Shown: positions 1-6,192, numbered from the stretch's first letter. The stretch: DNA of 9,467 bases from DAOUGC01 sp034429695 (GCA_034429695.1 DAOUGC010000082.1:1-9467), one strand, 5' to 3'. Notes: a model not told the origin generated them from the letters alone. Numbers and translations: made by a program.

Positions 1-1094
1 CCGCCGCCCCACCCCCTCCCCCCGTGGAGGAGGAAAATCGCCCGCTCATTCCACTCACCCTCGAACCGCTGCTCAATAAACGCATTGCCATGAAACGCGC
101 CATGCAAAAAATGCCCCGCAACGACCCGCGCCGCAAACTCTACAAGGCGCGCACCTCGGCGCACAAGTGGTTGCTGGTGACTTGTTTTGGCTATCTGGGG
201 TATCGCAACGCCCGCTTTGGGCGCATTGAGGCTCACGAGGCCGTCACTGCCTACGGGCGCGAGGCGCTGTTGCGCGGCAAGGAAGCCGCCGAAGACCTTG
301 GATATACCGTCTTGCACCTGTACGTGGACGGACTGTGGTTGCACCGTCCCACCTTCACCACCGCCGAAGACGTTGGCCCGCTGCTGGAGGAGATCGAACG
401 CCGCACCGGGCTGCCGATCAGCCTGGAGGGCATTTACCGCTGGATCGCCTTCCTGCCATCACGGGTGGACCGGCGTGTACCGGTCGCCAACCGATATTTT
501 GGTGTCTTTGAAGACGGAACCATCAAAGCACGCGGAATCGAAGCCCGCCGGCGAGACACCCCCCTGTGGGTGGCGGAAGTGCAAATGGAAATCCTCGAAC
601 GCCTGGCTATGGAAACCACCTTGGAGGACGCCCGCGCCGCCCTGCCCGGGATCCTCACCCGCCTGCGCCGCCATGTGCGGCTGTTGTGCGAGTATCGCGT
701 CCCCATGGAACGCCTGGTGGTGGCCCAAAAACTCAGCCGCGCCGTTTCTGAATACCGTTCGCCTTCGCCAGCGGCGCGCGCCGCCGCCCAGTTGCATCAA
801 TATCAGGGAAAAACCATGCAAGCCGGGCAGATGGTACGATTTGTGTATATACTTGGGAATGCAGGCGTGCATGCTTGGGACCTGCCGTCACAACCCACCC
901 CTGACCATCTCGATGTGGAACGGTATATCACTTTGTTGCTGCGCGCCTCTGCCACCATCCTGCAACCTTTTGGGCTGGATGAAACCACGTTGCGCCGGGA
1001 ATTATTCAGCAAAACCGCGCCACTTCAGGCTCGTCGGGAATCAACGGCTCATCAGTTGCCCCTGTGGAATAATACCAAAAAATTACTGCATTAA
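1..1094 (+). CDS. Family B DNA polymerase, C-terminal palm and thumb (5' end outside window)
   Basis: This is the 3' part of a family B DNA polymerase gene. The frame is open to the left edge, so the GTG at 24 is probably internal; numbering below starts there. Seen: a fingers-like segment (about 7-48), a motif B equivalent beginning at K48 (KWLLVTCFGYLGY, matching the archaeal KxxxNSxYGYxGY pattern), a motif C equivalent at 100-103 (YVDG where archaeal enzymes have DTDG), a KxRY-like NRYFG near 158, and a thumb region ending at LLH. The family copies DNA from a primer with two metal ions bound by palm aspartates. The second Asp of motif C (D102) is kept; the first is Tyr, and the motif B Asn is Val. 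The region encoded before 24 is proline-rich. The exonuclease domain and motif A lie outside the window, so activity cannot be judged. The role is perhaps repair or translesion synthesis (inference). Confidence 0.85.
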   Translation, partial: AAPPPPPVEEENRPLIPLTLEPLLNKRIAMKRAMQKMPRNDPRRKLYKARTSAHKWLLVTCFGYLGYRNARFGRIEAHEAVTAYGREALLRGKEAAEDLGYTVLHLYVDGLWLHRPTFTTAEDVGPLLEEIERRTGLPISLEGIYRWIAFLPSRVDRRVPVANRYFGVFEDGTIKARGIEARRRDTPLWVAEVQMEILERLAMETTLEDARAALPGILTRLRRHVRLLCEYRVPMERLVVAQKLSRAVSEYRSPSPAARAAAQLHQYQGKTMQAGQMVRFVYILGNAGVHAWDLPSQPTPDHLDVERYITLLLRASATILQPFGLDETTLRRELFSKTAPLQARRESTAHQLPLWNNTKKLLH

Positions 1095-1095
1095 T

Positions 1096-1180
1096 GTTTA
1101 GTGTCATTCTTACCTTTTCGCATAAGCAGAGCGTTTACCTTCACTTTATAATCGATTAAAGTTTAGTGATTCCGTTTACC
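1096..1180 (+). promoter_or_regulatory. Promoter region of the araC-like gene with short direct repeats
   Basis: The 124-base gap before the regulator is AT-rich. It holds a perfect TATAAT at 1147-1152, with only a poor -35 match (AAGCAG at 1124-1129, 17-base spacer). Direct repeats flank it: GTTTAGTG at 1096-1103 and 1161-1168, CGTTTACC at 1132-1139 and 1173-1180, and TTACC a third time at 1110-1114. An imperfect dyad is centred on ACCGGT at 1178-1183. A weak -35 with repeats near the -10 fits a promoter controlled by an activator, possibly the AraC-type protein itself; that is inference. Confidence 0.45.
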
Positions 1181-1218
1181 GGTTGACCGTTTTTGCTCAT
1201 TCGAATAAGGAGGTTTGC

Positions 1219-2055
1219 ATGAATCGCCACGTAAACTCCGATCCTTTTCACTACGGTGCCGGTCCTGGAATGCAGTTACTAAATTTATATCCTGAATGCC
1301 CCAATCTTCCCGTCGTCCGATATCCCTTTAACCTGATTCTGGTTCAGACCGGCAGTGTCATCTTTTCAGCCGATGGAAATATTTTTTCTGTGCGGGCTCC
1401 AGCGCTGCTGTGCTTAAGCGCGCCTTCGTTTGCCTTCATGGAACCCTCCGATAATTTTCGCGCAAGGGCGCTGGCTTTTCGTTCCCCGGTGTTACGCACC
1501 GCTGATGATGGTCTTTTGTTGCAGCCATTTATGACCCACCATCATATCTCCCTGCATCCCGTCACCGCGGAACGGCTATCTGATCTGGTCGAAAAAGCAT
1601 CCGTTGAAACCATCGACCTTAATGAACAGGGGCAGCCGCTTGCCAGTCTCGCTTTTCTTGAGATATTGTTCCTGTTATCCAGGATCATGGAACCAAGCAC
1701 ATCCAAAAATGGAGCCGGGGTGCTCCCGGCCACCAATTTACACCCCGCCACACTGTATCTTCTGCTAAACTATCAATCAAGGGTGTTGCTTCCACAACTG
1801 GCTGCGTACTGCAACAGCAATCGAACCACGCTGGAGAATCAGTTCCTCAAGATGACAGGACAACCTGTTCATGCTCATCTTGTTTCCATCCGAATGGAAC
1901 TGGCTGCGCTTTTCCTCCGCAATACGCATCAGACCATTCAAAATTGCGCCATACGGGTTGGTTTTGCCGACTCTGCCAACTTTGGCCGTTCCTTCCATAA
2001 ATACTTCGGTTGCAGCCCAACACTCTACCGCCGCTCTGTCGTTCAGAGCAACTAA
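1219..2055 (+). CDS. AraC-family transcriptional regulator
   Basis: A 278-residue AraC/XylS-type regulator. The ATG at 1219 was chosen over an upstream in-frame TTG at 1183 because AAGGAGG (1207-1213) sits five bases before it. Residues about 30-110 look like the cupin-type sensing domain (short beta segments, VRYPFNLILVQTG then FSVRAPALLCLS). Residues about 189-271 are the double helix-turn-helix: first helix pair around LLPQLAAYCNSNRTTLENQF, second around CAIRVGFADSANFGRSF followed by the typical FGCSPTLYRR end. Members bind direct repeats and usually activate nearby genes on ligand binding. The next gene starts 19 bases after the stop, so the membrane protein is the obvious co-transcribed partner or target. 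The ligand is unknown. The family assignment is firm, the regulon is inference. Confidence 0.9.
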   Translation: MNRHVNSDPFHYGAGPGMQLLNLYPECPNLPVVRYPFNLILVQTGSVIFSADGNIFSVRAPALLCLSAPSFAFMEPSDNFRARALAFRSPVLRTADDGLLLQPFMTHHHISLHPVTAERLSDLVEKASVETIDLNEQGQPLASLAFLEILFLLSRIMEPSTSKNGAGVLPATNLHPATLYLLLNYQSRVLLPQLAAYCNSNRTTLENQFLKMTGQPVHAHLVSIRMELAALFLRNTHQTIQNCAIRVGFADSANFGRSFHKYFGCSPTLYRRSVVQSN

Positions 2056-2074
2056 CCTAGCACAGGAGCCAACC

Positions 2075-2698
2075 ATGAATCATCCCGAAGCCACCGCCCA
2101 GGCGCTTTCTATTCTGCGTATTGGGGAGAATTTCCAATGGTATGTAATCCCCTTGCTTGCCCTGGTGGTTTACATCTACTTCAATGAAATTTCCAAGAAG
2201 AACTGGCGTGGAGTGGCTGCCGGTCTGGCGTTGTACATGACCCACTGGTTCTTTGAGATCCTCAATGCGCTCATTCAGCACTTCTCTGGACACGCCCTGT
2301 GGACGGTTCCCACCGGCACGTCCTTCCTGTTGCTGGTGGGTGTTGGCATTGAGCTTTCGCTGATGTTCTCTGTGGCAGGTTTGGTTATGAGCAAGCTGTT
2401 GCCGGACGATCCCAAACAAAAGATCCTGGGGATCAATAACCGCTTGCTTTTCGCCATCGGCAACGCCGCCTTCTTTGCCTTTATCGAGATCTTCCTCGCC
2501 ATGACCCCGGCTTTCGTCTGGGTGTATCCGTGGTGGGGAGCTTTGCCGGTATTCGTCACCGTCTACATCCCCTTCTTCCTGGCGGCTTTCTGGGCTTATG
2601 ACCAGAAACCCCGTCTGCAGACAAGGTTTATTGGCGGCCTTTTCGCGGTCAATGCGCTGGCACTGATTTTATTCGCTGGTATTCTGCACTGGATCTAA
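2075..2698 (+). CDS. Six-helix integral membrane protein of unknown function
   Basis: A 207-residue membrane protein that I cannot assign to a named family. The start is the ATG at 2075, with CAGGAG at 2063-2068 as ribosome binding site; a longer open frame begins at 1871 but lies inside the regulator gene. By eye there are six hydrophobic segments, near residues 19-37, 46-66, 80-105, 122-143, 154-176 and 184-204. There is no signal peptide and no thiol motif. Several polar residues lie within the helices: H57 and E61 in THWFFEILN, E93 in GIELSLMFS, and E138 in FIEIF. These could form an ion or ligand path, but this is inference. It follows the AraC-type gene by 19 bases, so it is likely regulated with it. 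Its stop is one base from the stop of convergent folK. Confidence 0.8.
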   Translation: MNHPEATAQALSILRIGENFQWYVIPLLALVVYIYFNEISKKNWRGVAAGLALYMTHWFFEILNALIQHFSGHALWTVPTGTSFLLLVGVGIELSLMFSVAGLVMSKLLPDDPKQKILGINNRLLFAIGNAAFFAFIEIFLAMTPAFVWVYPWWGALPVFVTVYIPFFLAAFWAYDQKPRLQTRFIGGLFAVNALALILFAGILHWI

Positions 2699-2699
2699 T

Positions 2700-3212
2700 T
2701 CATCCGAGTGGGTTGCGAGCCCTCAGCATGACATACGCTGTCCGGCTGAGGGCTTGCGCCACCAAATCCAATCGCTCACCGCGTTCGTTGATCAATCCGG
2801 GCAGCAGTTCAGCCAGAGGCACTGCCAGGTAGGCTTGCCGCCATATGGCTTCATCCACCACCTGACCATCATGCAGCAGGATGTCAAGATCAATGGTGCG
2901 GGGAGCATTTTTGTTCGCCACACGCACCCTGCCCAGGCGCATCTCAATCTCGCGCAGCACATCGTGCTTTAGCCGCTCTGCATCCAGAGCGGTATGCACC
3001 TGCACAGCCAGATTGAGAAAATTGGGTCCATCGTATCCAACCGATTGGGTTTCCCACACCGAAGACACAGCCCCGATCTCCACCCGTTCGCCCAGCAACT
3101 GGAGCGCACGCCTTATATTGGCTTCCGGCTCGATATTTGAACCCAGGATCAGATGAGCCTCATGCCGGCGGGTTGTCTCTCCCGCCTGTGATGACGCCAT
3201 CATTTCATTCAT
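2700..3212 (-). CDS. folK: 2-amino-4-hydroxy-6-hydroxymethyldihydropteridine pyrophosphokinase
   Basis: FolK (HPPK) transfers pyrophosphate from ATP to 6-hydroxymethyl-7,8-dihydropterin, the step before dihydropteroate synthase in folate synthesis; it is cytosolic. The 170-residue product shows the family landmarks in order: LILGSNIEPE near 21-30, the pterin-binding SSVWETQSVGYDGPNFLN near 50-67, and NKNAPRTIDLDILLHDG near 100-116, with D108 and D110 as the likely magnesium ligands. The ATG at 3212 overlaps the end of folB by eight bases; ATGs at 3203 and 3200 are close alternatives and no strong ribosome binding site decides between them. The open frame continues upstream, but there it only shadows folB. 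It is the last gene of the minus-strand operon. Its final codons carry a strong hairpin (2715-2757). Confidence 0.93.
   Translation of the reverse strand: MNEMMASSQAGETTRRHEAHLILGSNIEPEANIRRALQLLGERVEIGAVSSVWETQSVGYDGPNFLNLAVQVHTALDAERLKHDVLREIEMRLGRVRVANKNAPRTIDLDILLHDGQVVDEAIWRQAYLAVPLAELLPGLINERGERLDLVAQALSRTAYVMLRARNPLG
2715..2757. repeat. Strong inverted repeat in the 3' end of folK, at the convergent junction
   Basis: AGCCCTCAGC (2718-2727) is the exact reverse complement of GCTGAGGGCT (2745-2754). Two further pairs and a G:T wobble extend the stem to 2715-2757 in the plus-strand transcript. The 17-base loop contains a second stem, GACA (2730-2733) with TGTC (2739-2742). It lies within folK codons 152-166 and just past the stop of the membrane-protein gene. 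No U-run follows on either strand, so it is not a classic terminator. It may slow RNA polymerase or protect 3' ends of the convergent transcripts (inference). Confidence 0.6.
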
Positions 3213-3561
3213 CCCGTCCACGTTCAATTTCCACCCCCACCGAACGGGCAAAGCGAACAGCGCCAGGCTTCTCCACCCGTACCCGCACCCGCAACACCCC
3301 TGGTTCTTCCAGGCACAGTTTCGCCAGATCCGAGGCAAGCGCCTCAACGGTGAACCGTCCGGCTTTCTGTGTGTGCGCCAGGATTTTCTTTGCCACCGTG
3401 CGATAATTCACGCAGTCCTCAATATTGTCACTGAGCGCAGCCCGGCTGATGTCGGCAAAAATCACCACATTCACCAGAATATCCTGCGGTTGTTCGCGTT
3501 CTTTATCCGATATTCCGATCACACCCCGGCATAACAAATCTTTAATCAATACCTGATCCAT
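3205..3561 (-). CDS. folB: Dihydroneopterin aldolase
   Basis: FolB cleaves 7,8-dihydroneopterin to 6-hydroxymethyl-7,8-dihydropterin and glycolaldehyde, and often epimerises it too; the product is the substrate of FolK, encoded next. The 118-residue length is normal for this T-fold enzyme. Visible landmarks are the opening MDQVLIKDLLCRGVIG, the acidic SDKERE (E21/E23, near the usual catalytic glutamate), CVNYRTV with Y53, TVEALA with the pterin-anchoring E73, and the conserved VEKPGA with K98. AGGAG lies five bases before the ATG at 3561. The stop overlaps the start of folK, consistent with coupled translation, and folM-like lies 26 bases upstream. Confidence 0.94.
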   Translation of the reverse strand: MDQVLIKDLLCRGVIGISDKEREQPQDILVNVVIFADISRAALSDNIEDCVNYRTVAKKILAHTQKAGRFTVEALASDLAKLCLEEPGVLRVRVRVEKPGAVRFARSVGVEIERGRDE

Positions 3562-3587
3562 GTTGTCTCCTGATGCTTGTTTGATGA

Positions 3588-4307
3588 TTAGACCAAATGC
3601 CTGCCGCCATCCAGATGAAGAATTTCACCGGTGATATAATCCGCGCCTTCCAGCAGGAAGGTGATGGCTTTGCCTACCTCGTCCACATCGGCCCAACGCT
3701 GCAAGGGGACCGAAGCCAGCACGTCTGCCCCACCGCCATCCGCTGCCGGCAGAATGGCTCCCAGCGCCAGCCCGTTTACGGTGATGCGTGGAGCCAGCGC
3801 CTGTGCCATGGAGCGCGTCATGGCAGCCAGGGCAGCCTTGCTGATGGTGTAGGCAAAATGATCCGCCCCTGGCCTGAGTGCACGCCAATCCAACAAATTG
3901 ATGATTTTGCCTTGCCCCCCACCCAGTTTTTTTGCATGGTGTTGACTGAGCAAAAAAGGGACGGTCAGGTTCAGGTTCAAGTGCCGCTGCCATTCTTCCA
4001 TGCTGGTTTCCTGCATGGAATAGGGTTCAAATATGGCTGCATTATTGATCAACCCATAGACTGGTGAGCACGCCCAGGCTTGTTCAATCAGGTTCTGTGC
4101 TGCATTCAGGTCTTCAAGGTCAGCCTTGAGGATCCACGCCTGCCCACCCAGCATTTCCACGTGCGAAGCTGTATTATCCGCTTCGGTATCCGAATGGGCA
4201 TGATGAATGATGACATTGCCGCCTGCTCTGGCAACAGCCACCGATATTTGCCGCCCAATTCTCCGCGCCCCTCCCGTGACCAGAAACGTTTTACCTTCCA
4301 GACCCAT
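3588..4307 (-). CDS. folM: FolM/PTR1-like pteridine reductase (short-chain dehydrogenase)
   Basis: A 239-residue short-chain dehydrogenase/reductase. The cofactor motif TGGARRIG (11-18) fits TGX3RXG, the variant that marks NADPH-dependent pteridine reductases of the PTR1/FolM group. NNAA follows at 88-91. Where most SDRs carry the catalytic Ser, this protein has Asp (LLDWRA, D140), 13 residues before the catalytic Tyr (Y153, YTISK, K157). That Asp-to-Tyr spacing equals the one I recall for Leishmania PTR1 (D181/Y194). The C-terminus GEILHLDGG is typical. Placed directly before folB and folK, it most likely reduces dihydrofolate, dihydrobiopterin or dihydromonapterin in the cytosol. The start at 4307 has GGGAG seven to eight bases upstream and overlaps the lgt-like gene by 17 bases. 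The SDR family is certain; the pterin substrate is strongly supported by motifs plus context. Confidence 0.85.
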   Translation of the reverse strand: MGLEGKTFLVTGGARRIGRQISVAVARAGGNVIIHHAHSDTEADNTASHVEMLGGQAWILKADLEDLNAAQNLIEQAWACSPVYGLINNAAIFEPYSMQETSMEEWQRHLNLNLTVPFLLSQHHAKKLGGGQGKIINLLDWRALRPGADHFAYTISKAALAAMTRSMAQALAPRITVNGLALGAILPAADGGGADVLASVPLQRWADVDEVGKAITFLLEGADYITGEILHLDGGRHLV

Positions 4308-5058
4308 CGCCTGTCTCCCTGATAGTTCTTCCTGATGTTTTCCACAGCAACCATAGTGCTGCTGCCAGAAGCAACCACGCGATCACCTGTGCCGTGCGCA
4401 GGTTGCCGGGCAGCAGATTGCTCTCCGCGCGCAAGGGCTCCAGCAATAACCGCGCTCCGGCACTGGCAGCCAGCCATGTGAGAAAAGTCCTGCCGGGAAT
4501 ATCCGCCCACCCCTTACTGACTATACGCAGCGGAAATACCCACCACAAGATCAACGCCGCCAAACCGGCTTCATATATCTGCACCGGATGCCGGTTGGCT
4601 CCATTCAGGTTTACCGCCCACGGCACATCAGATGCCATGCCATTAGCCGTTCCTGCCAGGAAGTTTGCCAGTGGGAGTGCCACCATCCAAACTGCCAGCC
4701 CGGCAGTAAGGGCGTCCAGGGTGTTCATCAATTTGAACCCCTTTCGTTGCCCATAAATCAAGCCTGCCAAAACCCCGATCACCGCACCGCTTTCCCAGTC
4801 AAAAAGCATCGGGCTGGGCGACAGCACCGACAGCCAGTTGCCCTCAAAAGCAGCGAAATAGCGCACCACATAAGCCAGCCGCGCGCCGACCAGCAAACCG
4901 ATCAGCGCCACCCAGACCAGGTTGGATAGATTTTCCGCCCTGTGCCCAAACAACTTTGCATACCGTTCCACCACACTGAGCGCCAGCCAGATGGACACCA
5001 TCAACAACAGCGCCGGCGCTTGCAGCGCAAGCGGACCCACCTGTATCACCGGCAGCAT
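4291..5058 (-). CDS. Divergent Lgt-like prolipoprotein diacylglyceryl transferase family protein
   Basis: A 255-residue polytopic membrane protein with the overall pattern of Lgt, which moves diacylglycerol from phosphatidylglycerol to the lipobox Cys of prolipoproteins. Kept features: GARLAYVVRYF (58-68, like GGRIGYV), RHPVQIYE (156-163, the family's HPxQLYE), and ARLLLEPLRAES (202-213), then a final helix. Altered features: the segment matching SFHGGLIG reads DWESGAVIG (87-95), with no His; the segment matching GRLGNFING reads LPLANFLAG (128-136), keeping the Asn-Phe but not the Arg; and the Tyr of the first-helix HWYG is absent. These positions are reported as important in E. coli Lgt. It may therefore be a poor or repurposed Lgt. 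The start codon shares one base with the stop of tlpA (TGATG), so the two are coupled. No symbol is given because activity is uncertain. Confidence 0.75.
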   Translation of the reverse strand: MLPVIQVGPLALQAPALLLMVSIWLALSVVERYAKLFGHRAENLSNLVWVALIGLLVGARLAYVVRYFAAFEGNWLSVLSPSPMLFDWESGAVIGVLAGLIYGQRKGFKLMNTLDALTAGLAVWMVALPLANFLAGTANGMASDVPWAVNLNGANRHPVQIYEAGLAALILWWVFPLRIVSKGWADIPGRTFLTWLAASAGARLLLEPLRAESNLLPGNLRTAQVIAWLLLAAALWLLWKTSGRTIRETGDGSGR

Positions 5059-5603
5059 CAGTTCCCCTCCTGAATTTTCAGGATGCGCGCCCGGATCAGG
5101 GATTCAGCCATGGGCCCCCCCACCACAACATCATCAATCACGCCATCTGGACGAATGAAGAAGGTGGTTGGCAGGGCGCGGTTTTCATACAACCGCGCCA
5201 CTTCTCCGGATTCATCCAACAGCACCGGAAAAGTGATCTGCTGCTCCTCCAGAAACCGCCTGACATCACCGAGCGAATCCGTGCTGGTCATGTTGACACC
5301 CAGCACCATCACCCCCTTGCCCGCATAATCAACATGCACGCGCTCCAACGCTGGCATCTCAGCCCGACATGGTGCACACCAGCTCGCCCACAGGTTAAGC
5401 ACCACGATATTACCCCGCAGATCAGACAGTGTGGTTGATCCACCCTCCAGAAACGCCAGTTCAAAATCAGGGGCAATTGCACCCGCCCGTGGCGCCACGC
5501 CAGGCGCAGCTTCCACCGGTGGAAACAGGATACTGCTGAGCACGACCCAACCGGCGCCAAGCAATAGCATCACCACGTACAGAACTTTTTTACTCAACTT
5601 CAC
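5058..5603 (-). CDS. TlpA/ResA-like membrane-anchored thioredoxin
   Basis: A thiol-disulfide oxidoreductase of the TlpA/ResA/AhpC-TSA type, about 181 residues. I chose the GTG at 5603: it gives a short basic start (KLSKK) and one hydrophobic segment (about 7-27) that anchors or exports the protein, whereas the longer frame to 5825 runs back through the DUF5680 gene. The domain follows: GAIAPDFELAFLEGG, LSDLRGNIVVLNLWASWC, active site WCAPC with C76 and C79, and the cis-proline segment RALPTTFFI (P145). No lipobox is evident. The family works outside the membrane, usually reducing disulfides in cytochrome c maturation or similar. The start overlaps the previous gene by 14 bases and the stop overlaps the lgt-like start. 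GTG at 5606 and ATG at 5570 are alternative starts; the ATG would lose the basic residues. Confidence 0.85.
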   Translation of the reverse strand: MKLSKKVLYVVMLLLGAGWVVLSSILFPPVEAAPGVAPRAGAIAPDFELAFLEGGSTTLSDLRGNIVVLNLWASWCAPCRAEMPALERVHVDYAGKGVMVLGVNMTSTDSLGDVRRFLEEQQITFPVLLDESGEVARLYENRALPTTFFIRPDGVIDDVVVGGPMAESLIRARILKIQEGN

Positions 5604-6045
5604 CACCGTGATACACCAGCTCGTATATTTTGTCGCCTTTCCAGGTGATATACTCGCCTCCCTGGTAACGTTCGACGCTCCCCTGCCACCAGCAATGAAA
5701 TTCAAAATCTCCAACCACCCACTTTTCCGGGCCGCGGTAAGGCGCCTCAGGTGTGATGTGATACAGCGCATCCTTGAGAAAATCGCCGAAACCATCCGGG
5801 ATTTCCTCCACCAGCATCCACCCATAATAGTTCATTCCCCATACAGGTTTCCCCTTTACCCAGACTGCTTCCTCACCAACAAATTTCAACCCTCCCAGGT
5901 AGGTGTCGTAATAAGCGAAGTCGCCTTCTTCATATCGAAGGTCATGAGATGCGGTTCTGGATGGAGCCACGTCGGAACCATGACCGGCATAAGTATTCTG
6001 CTTTGCTCGAATTAAAAATTGGACAAATTGTTGATTGAATTCCAT
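5590..6045 (-). CDS. DUF5680-like protein, function unknown
   Basis: A 151-residue soluble protein. The run of sequence FLIRAKQNTYAG, SRTASHDLRYEEGDFAYYDTYLGG, FVGEEAVW and PVWGMNYYGW resembles what I remember of DUF5680, a domain also found at the end of some XRE-type regulators; the label is from memory and moderately sure. It is rich in Tyr, Trp and Gly, with no signal peptide or membrane segment. No catalytic motif is obvious. The ATG at 6045 has GGGAGG five bases upstream, and a good promoter lies just before that, making this the first gene of a six-gene operon. Its stop overlaps the tlpA start. Nothing in the sequence links it directly to thiol or folate chemistry. Confidence 0.75.
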   Translation of the reverse strand: MEFNQQFVQFLIRAKQNTYAGHGSDVAPSRTASHDLRYEEGDFAYYDTYLGGLKFVGEEAVWVKGKPVWGMNYYGWMLVEEIPDGFGDFLKDALYHITPEAPYRGPEKWVVGDFEFHCWWQGSVERYQGGEYITWKGDKIYELVYHGGEVE

Positions 6046-6066
6046 GACATCCTCCCGATAACTTGT

Positions 6067-6095
6067 ATTATAGAAGCCAGCCCGCGCTGGAGCAA
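6067..6095 (-). promoter_or_regulatory. Sigma70-type promoter for the minus-strand operon
   Basis: Read on the minus strand, TTGCTC (6095-6090) is followed after 17 bases by a perfect TATAAT (6072-6067). Transcription would start near 6060, giving a short leader that contains GGGAGG before the ATG at 6045. A small inverted repeat, CCAGC/GCTGG (6077-6081 and 6086-6090), lies in the spacer. Position, spacing and the perfect -10 make this convincing, though no start site is proven. Confidence 0.65.
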
Positions 6096-6148
6096 GCCGC
6101 GGAAACCATTTGTATAAACAGGTTCAATGGGATGCAGATCGGACGGCA

Positions 6149-6157
6149 TGGTAAAAT
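6149..6157 (+). promoter_or_regulatory. tkt: Possible extended -10 promoter for the tkt operon
   Basis: TGGTAAAAT fits the extended -10 pattern TGnTAnnnT, 36 bases before the transketolase start. No good -35 is found at the usual distance (GGGATG at 17 bases), which is acceptable for extended -10 promoters. An AAGGTGGGG stretch at 6175-6183 can serve as ribosome binding site, at slightly long spacing. This is the best candidate in the divergent intergenic region, but it is unproven. Confidence 0.4.
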
Positions 6158-6192
6158 ACTGTATCTTTGCGTGAAAGGTGGGGTTATTGTAG

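Noticed and set aside
187..1101. A 304-codon open frame on the + strand overlapping the polymerase
   Set aside because: Its product is rich in Cys, Pro and Trp with no domain pattern; it is an out-of-frame shadow of the GC-rich polymerase gene.
1871..2074. Upstream extension of the membrane-protein frame
   Set aside because: It runs through the helix-turn-helix coding part of the regulator; the ATG at 2075 has its own ribosome binding site.
3597..4067. A 156-codon open frame on the + strand
   Set aside because: It is antisense to the well-supported FolM-like gene and shows no domain or ribosome binding site.
5585..5592. A-run after the DUF5680-like stop as a possible frameshift or slippage site fusing it to TlpA
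   Set aside because: The stop codon TAA is read at the start of the run, and TlpA has its own start codon and anchor, so no fusion is needed.
5604..5825. Upstream extension of the tlpA frame, giving a 255-residue protein
   Set aside because: The extra part overlaps the DUF5680-like gene, is basic and unlike any TlpA N-terminus; the GTG at 5603 gives a normal membrane anchor.
5431..6015. A 194-codon open frame on the + strand
   Set aside because: It lies opposite tlpA and the DUF5680-like gene, which have clear motifs, ribosome binding sites and a promoter; the product resembles nothing.
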